Shown here: positions 60,565 through 64,000 of the stretch, piece after piece
How the letters are laid out: each line of letters opens with the position of its first letter
How positions within the stretch are numbered: position 1 is the stretch's first letter
From: Chalara sp. BL73
Lineage: Eukaryota > Ascomycota > Leotiomycetes > Helotiales
Direction of reading: 5' to 3'
Length of the DNA: 64,000 nt
Assembly: GCA_918026815.1 (NCBI GenBank)
Contig: CAKJVC010000068.1
Coordinates: 744,001 to 808,000 of the forward strand
Made by a program: the position numbers and the translations under genes
The notes under the pieces: generated by a model
Seen by the model: the letters and a program-made list of their open reading frames with translations, nothing else
Told to the model about the DNA's origin: nothing
Databases searched by the model: none

Positions 60565-62261
60565 TGAGCGAGGTTTTTCGTCTCAACCGCAGATGACCTC
60601 GCAGGATGTGACACAGGAGCTTTGTAGGACTCAGGGTGCGATCAAGAAGCTGTGTCTGGTGTTGTCGGGGTTGTTGTCTTGATGACTGCTCGATGTCAAT
60701 CAATCTCGGTCGACGTTGCGCCAAAACTGGGCTTATGTTTGGATCCTTTTCGCCCCGTTTGTTGATCATCCAAGGTGGACCAGGACGAGATATGATACTG
60801 CGGGGAGCAAAGGACAGATGAAGGCTAAGTGATTGGTATTGATCCAGTTGGGCTGGACCGCGACTGGAGAGGTGATGCTATTGATGAGATTTCGCGGGAC
60901 CAGATGGTGGAAAAGGATCGTGAATGGAAGAAAAGGGAGAGCAAATGCTGGGGGAGTGCGGCAGCTCCATAGAATGGTGTCTGGGTTAGGGTTCTTCGTC
61001 AAGGAGCAAGGCGGCTGATGGTTGGTGGTTCTCCCAAGAGTAGGGGGCAAACTCTAAATCTTGGGGCCCTGGTCGTGATGGTGGCAGTTCGCTTGCGTTT
61101 CTAGCGGCATTCCGGCTATCTTCTTTTCTTTTTAGGTACAAGTACAAGTATATCCTGTAACTGACTGTCCTGTCCTGTCCTGTCCTGTCCTGTCCTGTAC
61201 TGTACGGCACTGTCCCTTTTACGCCAGCTATTGCACACTGGTACGGATGGGCATGCGACCATGCATGATGCACGCCTTCACTGCTCTACTGCCGACACTT
61301 CAACATCGCTGCGGCGGAAGGCCATGTAATGTAAATGCGCAAAAGCAACTCGAGAAACATGCCCCAAATGCTGCCTCGTTTAACCATCAATACTTAGACA
61401 TACAAGGGGCCATGGAAGCAGAACATGGAAATTAAGCTTTGTTCCGTGATACCGTACATTTAAATACTGCTGTGCTGTAAAAGTCAAGTCTTCAACCACA
61501 CGTGGGAGACACCAGCATAGCGCATGTCTAGTTTCTGTGTCTGTGTGCCCGGTGTCGCCGTAGCTTGGCCATCCACCATGAACTCAACTGAAATATGCTG
61601 CCGCAACAGCAGCCAGCTAACTAATTTGAGCTGCGGCTGACGTAAGTAGAAGCGCCCACTTTAGGAGGCTGTGGAGCGTACAAGTGCCATTCCATTAACG
61701 TTTATGACTCCGTCGAAAAAATATGAAAGGGAATGATACATTGTTGCTTCATCTTCCGATCCTGATCTGGCTACTCTATCTACATCGTAGTTTTGGATCC
61801 GGCCAAAGCGTCCGAACCGAAGAGGCACCGTATTACGCATTGACCGATGGCGCAAGGGTGTCAGTCGGATGAAGTTGCGGTGCTACAGATGTGACCAACT
61901 TTGCATGTTTTGAGGGTGGGGGGGGGACACGGGTGAAATAATGGAGCGGAAAGTCACGAGACAAACGGGATATTTTAGAATACACTGATGCCGTTCTGCA
62001 CAAGTGCTGTCGATAAGAAACGTTTCTCTTGTCTTAGCTCATCCTGCGCAACGGTTGAGTAGAGGGAGAGGGAGATAAATAGCGGTCACGGTCATGTGAT
62101 CTGCATCTCCGTGCAGTGCTGTCAGAAATAGGATCTATTAGGTAGGGGAATCAATTGGAGTATCTGTGAAGGTATCACGGCGATAGAATACAGGCTTGTA
62201 GGAGCACTACGGATGATGATTTTGACTACAATTACGGCTGTAATCTGTGTGCGCGTGCGCT
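60565..62261. other. TUP1 upstream region
   Basis: About 1.7 kb with no gene. Several short ATG-initiated frames occur on the minus strand within 500 bp of the TUP1 start and could be upstream ORFs if the leader is long. The pentanucleotide repeat is listed separately. Poly-G lies at about 61917. Confidence 0.4.
61166..61205. repeat. TGTCC pentanucleotide repeat
   Basis: Six perfect TGTCC units (61166-61195) followed by two TGTAC units (to 61205), visible directly. The tract lies about 600 bp upstream of the TUP1 start codon, in its promoter or 5' leader. Confidence 0.95.
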
Positions 62262-62733
62262 GTAACGTACTTAATAAGCAACTTGCTCGTGTAAGCAAAC
62301 TTGGGCATAACGATTAACACCAAAATCAGCAAAATCGACCCTCTAGTGATTTCAGCAACCACTTATTGTATTAATCTTGAAATTAACATTTGAAGTTATA
62401 AAGCTATTTCAATAATAACACTATTTATAATTTGTAGTTTTATGTTTAAAGTTGATATAGTAGTAGATATTTACTTATATATAACTAATAAAATATACTA
62501 ACAGGCTGATTATTGAAAACTTTGAAATTTCTGTATTTTGAACGTTGCAAACTGTTTACACTTTTTATAACTTAGTTTATTATTGAAATAGCTTTATAAC
62601 TTCAAATGTTAATTTCAAGATTAATACAATAAGTGGTTGCTGAAATCACTAAAGGGTCGATTTTGCTGATTTTGGTGTTAATCGTTATGCCCAAGTTTGC
62701 TTACACGAGCAAGTTGCTTATTAAGTACGTTAC
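62262..62733. mobile_element. 472-bp foldback/MITE-like element with 157-bp inverted arms
   Basis: The left arm (62262-62418) is the reverse complement of the right arm (62577-62733) over 157 bp, with a single mismatch that I can find (CCCTCTAG versus CCCTTTAG). The outer ends read GTAACGTACTTAATAAGC and its complement. If the target duplication is TA, the element proper is ACGTACTTAATAAG...CTTATTAAGTACGT flanked by TA on both sides, which would fit a Tc1/mariner-derived MITE. The 158-bp loop is AT-rich and encodes nothing. Near-identical arms suggest a young insertion or recent conversion. Classification beyond non-autonomous inverted-repeat element is an inference. Confidence 0.85.
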
Positions 62734-63746
62734 TTCTTTGGAGAACTCGGCGTGAGTTAACCATCAAACTTATACTCTATATCATTGCTTCAGATCCACA
62801 TTGGCCCGCCTCTTTACGTAGACAGCGATGACGTAATTATGACATATATCGCCCTAGTATGCACACCTCCATAGCGCGCATCACTACTTTGCGGTCGCGA
62901 ACGTGTTAGCTGCAAGCCGGATCAATATATGCTACCCAACCTCGCAACGCGGGTTCATATTGTAGGAGGGGATAGGAAGACGGGCCATGTTTGACAAGAT
63001 TCAAAATTATACTAAGAATTACTTAATGACCGTCTTCCCTTTCTGCATAGCTGCCCAGATTGTGGCAGATGTAAGCTGTAAGTGCGAGGTACTTGGGCTA
63101 ATTTTTCTCCTCTGCTATTCTATAGACACAGTGGTAGCGCATAGTACAGAAAATGGGTTGAGAAAACGAAAATGATTAAAAATGAAGTTGGTTGGAGTAA
63201 TTGTATGGCTCTATGAATCTCCCTTGCACATGAAGTCAGTAATGCCACATGATTGATCGGTCGAACCCCTCGATATCAGGCCTTTAATGCTCCGGTGTTG
63301 GAACATTCGTTTTCGTATTCTGGGGTCATCCAGCCAGCGCGTGGTGGAGTGAGATTTGCCAGTCGGCCTCCCAAGTTGCCGTGAATAGGCAGACCCACTT
63401 TCTACCTCGATGCGTGTGAACTGCTCCTCTAATTGGTCCAAGTTCACTTTTAGCGCAGGCACCATATTCAGCGGTGGGGGCCTCACGAGCCACCCAGAAG
63501 AAGAAATGGAGCGTCAAATTAAATATCCCTTAAGTTCTCTCACAATTCCACCTCCTTCAACGCCGGGACGCTCCGTGTTAATTCACTCCTATAACTCGAC
63601 CGTTTTGGAGACACCGAAAATACTTGCTGCCGTCAACCTTTCCCATAACTCTCCTCTGAAGGTTCCTAGCATTCAATTGCACCCTCAACTCTCCTTGTTG
63701 GCCGCGTTCCTAGCATTGGGTGCTTGTTCACGCCACTTGTATCAAC
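62734..63746. other. Intergenic, ERG3 promoter
   Basis: About 1 kb between the foldback element and ERG3. An open frame from 63410 to 63772 overlaps the ERG3 start in another frame and has no family features. No sterol-response element is certain. Confidence 0.4.
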
Positions 63747-64000
63747 ATGGATATCGTTCTCGAATTCGTTGATAAATATTGTTTCGACTGGGTGTATGCC
63801 ACGCTCTTTCCTTTACAACTACCATCATACAATCAGACAAATGGAGCGGTAAACTCAACACACTATAATTCCACAGCCTCTCCGCTATGGGAATATCAGC
63901 CTGCCTCCTCATGGATCTCTTTTGCGCCAGGAGAGAACGCGTACATGAGCAGGTTGGCTCGAGATAATGTATACAGACAGATAGCGACTCTCTACGTGGT
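63747..64000 (+). CDS. ERG3: Sterol C5-desaturase Erg3, N-terminal part (cut by window end)
   Basis: The first 84 codons are present and open to the edge. The N-terminus MDIVLEFVDKYCFDWVYATL and the later WEYQPASSWISFAPGENAYMS followed by ARDNVYRQIATLYV match the start of fungal ERG3 proteins, where a short lumenal segment precedes the first membrane helix. Erg3 introduces the C5(6) double bond in episterol during ergosterol synthesis in the ER. The histidine-box catalytic region lies beyond the window. The intact gene is expected to continue for roughly 1 kb to the right. An Asn-Gln/Asn-Ser-rich patch at about residues 30-45 is variable in the family. Confidence 0.82.
   Translation, partial: MDIVLEFVDKYCFDWVYATLFPLQLPSYNQTNGAVNSTHYNSTASPLWEYQPASSWISFAPGENAYMSRLARDNVYRQIATLYV

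Noticed and set aside
63728..63740. SRE-like TTCACGCCAC near ERG3
   Set aside because: It matches the sterol response element only partly and lies about ten bases from the start codon, too close for a promoter site.
63410..63772. 120-codon plus-strand frame before ERG3
   Set aside because: It overlaps the ERG3 start in a different frame and lies where its promoter and leader should be.
1..64000. tRNA, rRNA, CRISPR or secondary-metabolite cluster
   Set aside because: No cloverleaf with a GGTTCGANNCC arm, no regular spacer array, and no PKS, NRPS or terpene-cyclase motifs were found.

Overview
This window is nuclear DNA from a filamentous ascomycete (Pezizomycotina). I would guess Leotiomycetes, as an inference from overall gene content and style rather than from a diagnostic marker. 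Supporting signs are many short GT..AG spliceosomal introns (mostly 47-100 nt, often with a CTAAC or CTAAT branch point), strictly monocistronic genes on both strands, a ribosomal protein eL28 gene (present in filamentous fungi, absent from budding yeast), and fungal-only families such as RMP1, a DUF2015 protein and Ybt1-type ABCC transporters. No tRNA, rRNA, CRISPR array, prophage or bacterial-type operon was seen.

Layout. 1-9.5 kb: a small DUF952 protein (1019-1503, +), an XPA-C-like zinc protein, a GNAT acetyltransferase, a cupin protein and an MFS sugar transporter (the last four on -). 11.5-19.1 kb: an Sds3-like subunit of the Rpd3L histone deacetylase complex (-), the tRNA isopentenyltransferase MOD5 (-), and the translocon subunit SEC61 (+), which is divergent from MOD5. 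20.8-26.0 kb: a 1697-aa ABCC transporter (+). 26.0-33.1 kb holds no gene I can support. 33.1-34.7 kb: a four-finger C2H2 transcription factor (+). 36.9-40.3 kb: URM1 (-) and ELP2 (+), head to head. 40.5-44.98 kb: CAF16-like ABC ATPase (-), SER1 (-) and RMP1 (+). 45.1-49.1 kb: GPI7/LAS21 (-) and a DUF2423 nucleolar-type protein (-). 49.5-53.2 kb: a SIZ/PIAS SUMO ligase (+) and the TRAPP subunit TRS33 (+). 54.0-57.7 kb: malate dehydrogenase (-), eL28 (-) and a DUF2015 protein (+). 58.5-60.6 kb: the corepressor TUP1/RcoA (-). 62.26-62.73 kb: a 472-bp foldback/MITE-like element with 157-bp arms. 63.75-64.0 kb: the first 84 codons of the sterol C5-desaturase ERG3 (+), cut by the window end.

How the genes relate. 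Most are housekeeping genes with no common pathway. The main exception is tRNA anticodon-loop modification. URM1 (2-thiolation of wobble U34) and ELP2 (Elongator, mcm5 at the same U34) share one 301-bp divergent promoter region containing a 21-nt palindrome. MOD5 (i6A37) lies 20 kb away and keeps the two-start arrangement known from yeast. SDS3 and TUP1 are both transcriptional repression components. A TGAGTCA (Gcn4/CPC1-type) site sits 79 bp upstream of SER1. I did not find a convincing previously undescribed multi-gene system. The most novel-looking items are the foldback element, the URM1/ELP2 arrangement, and the duplicated intron position in the zinc-finger gene.

Gene models were built by hand from splice signals and frame continuity. 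For every multi-exon model whose length is quoted, the summed exons are a multiple of three.
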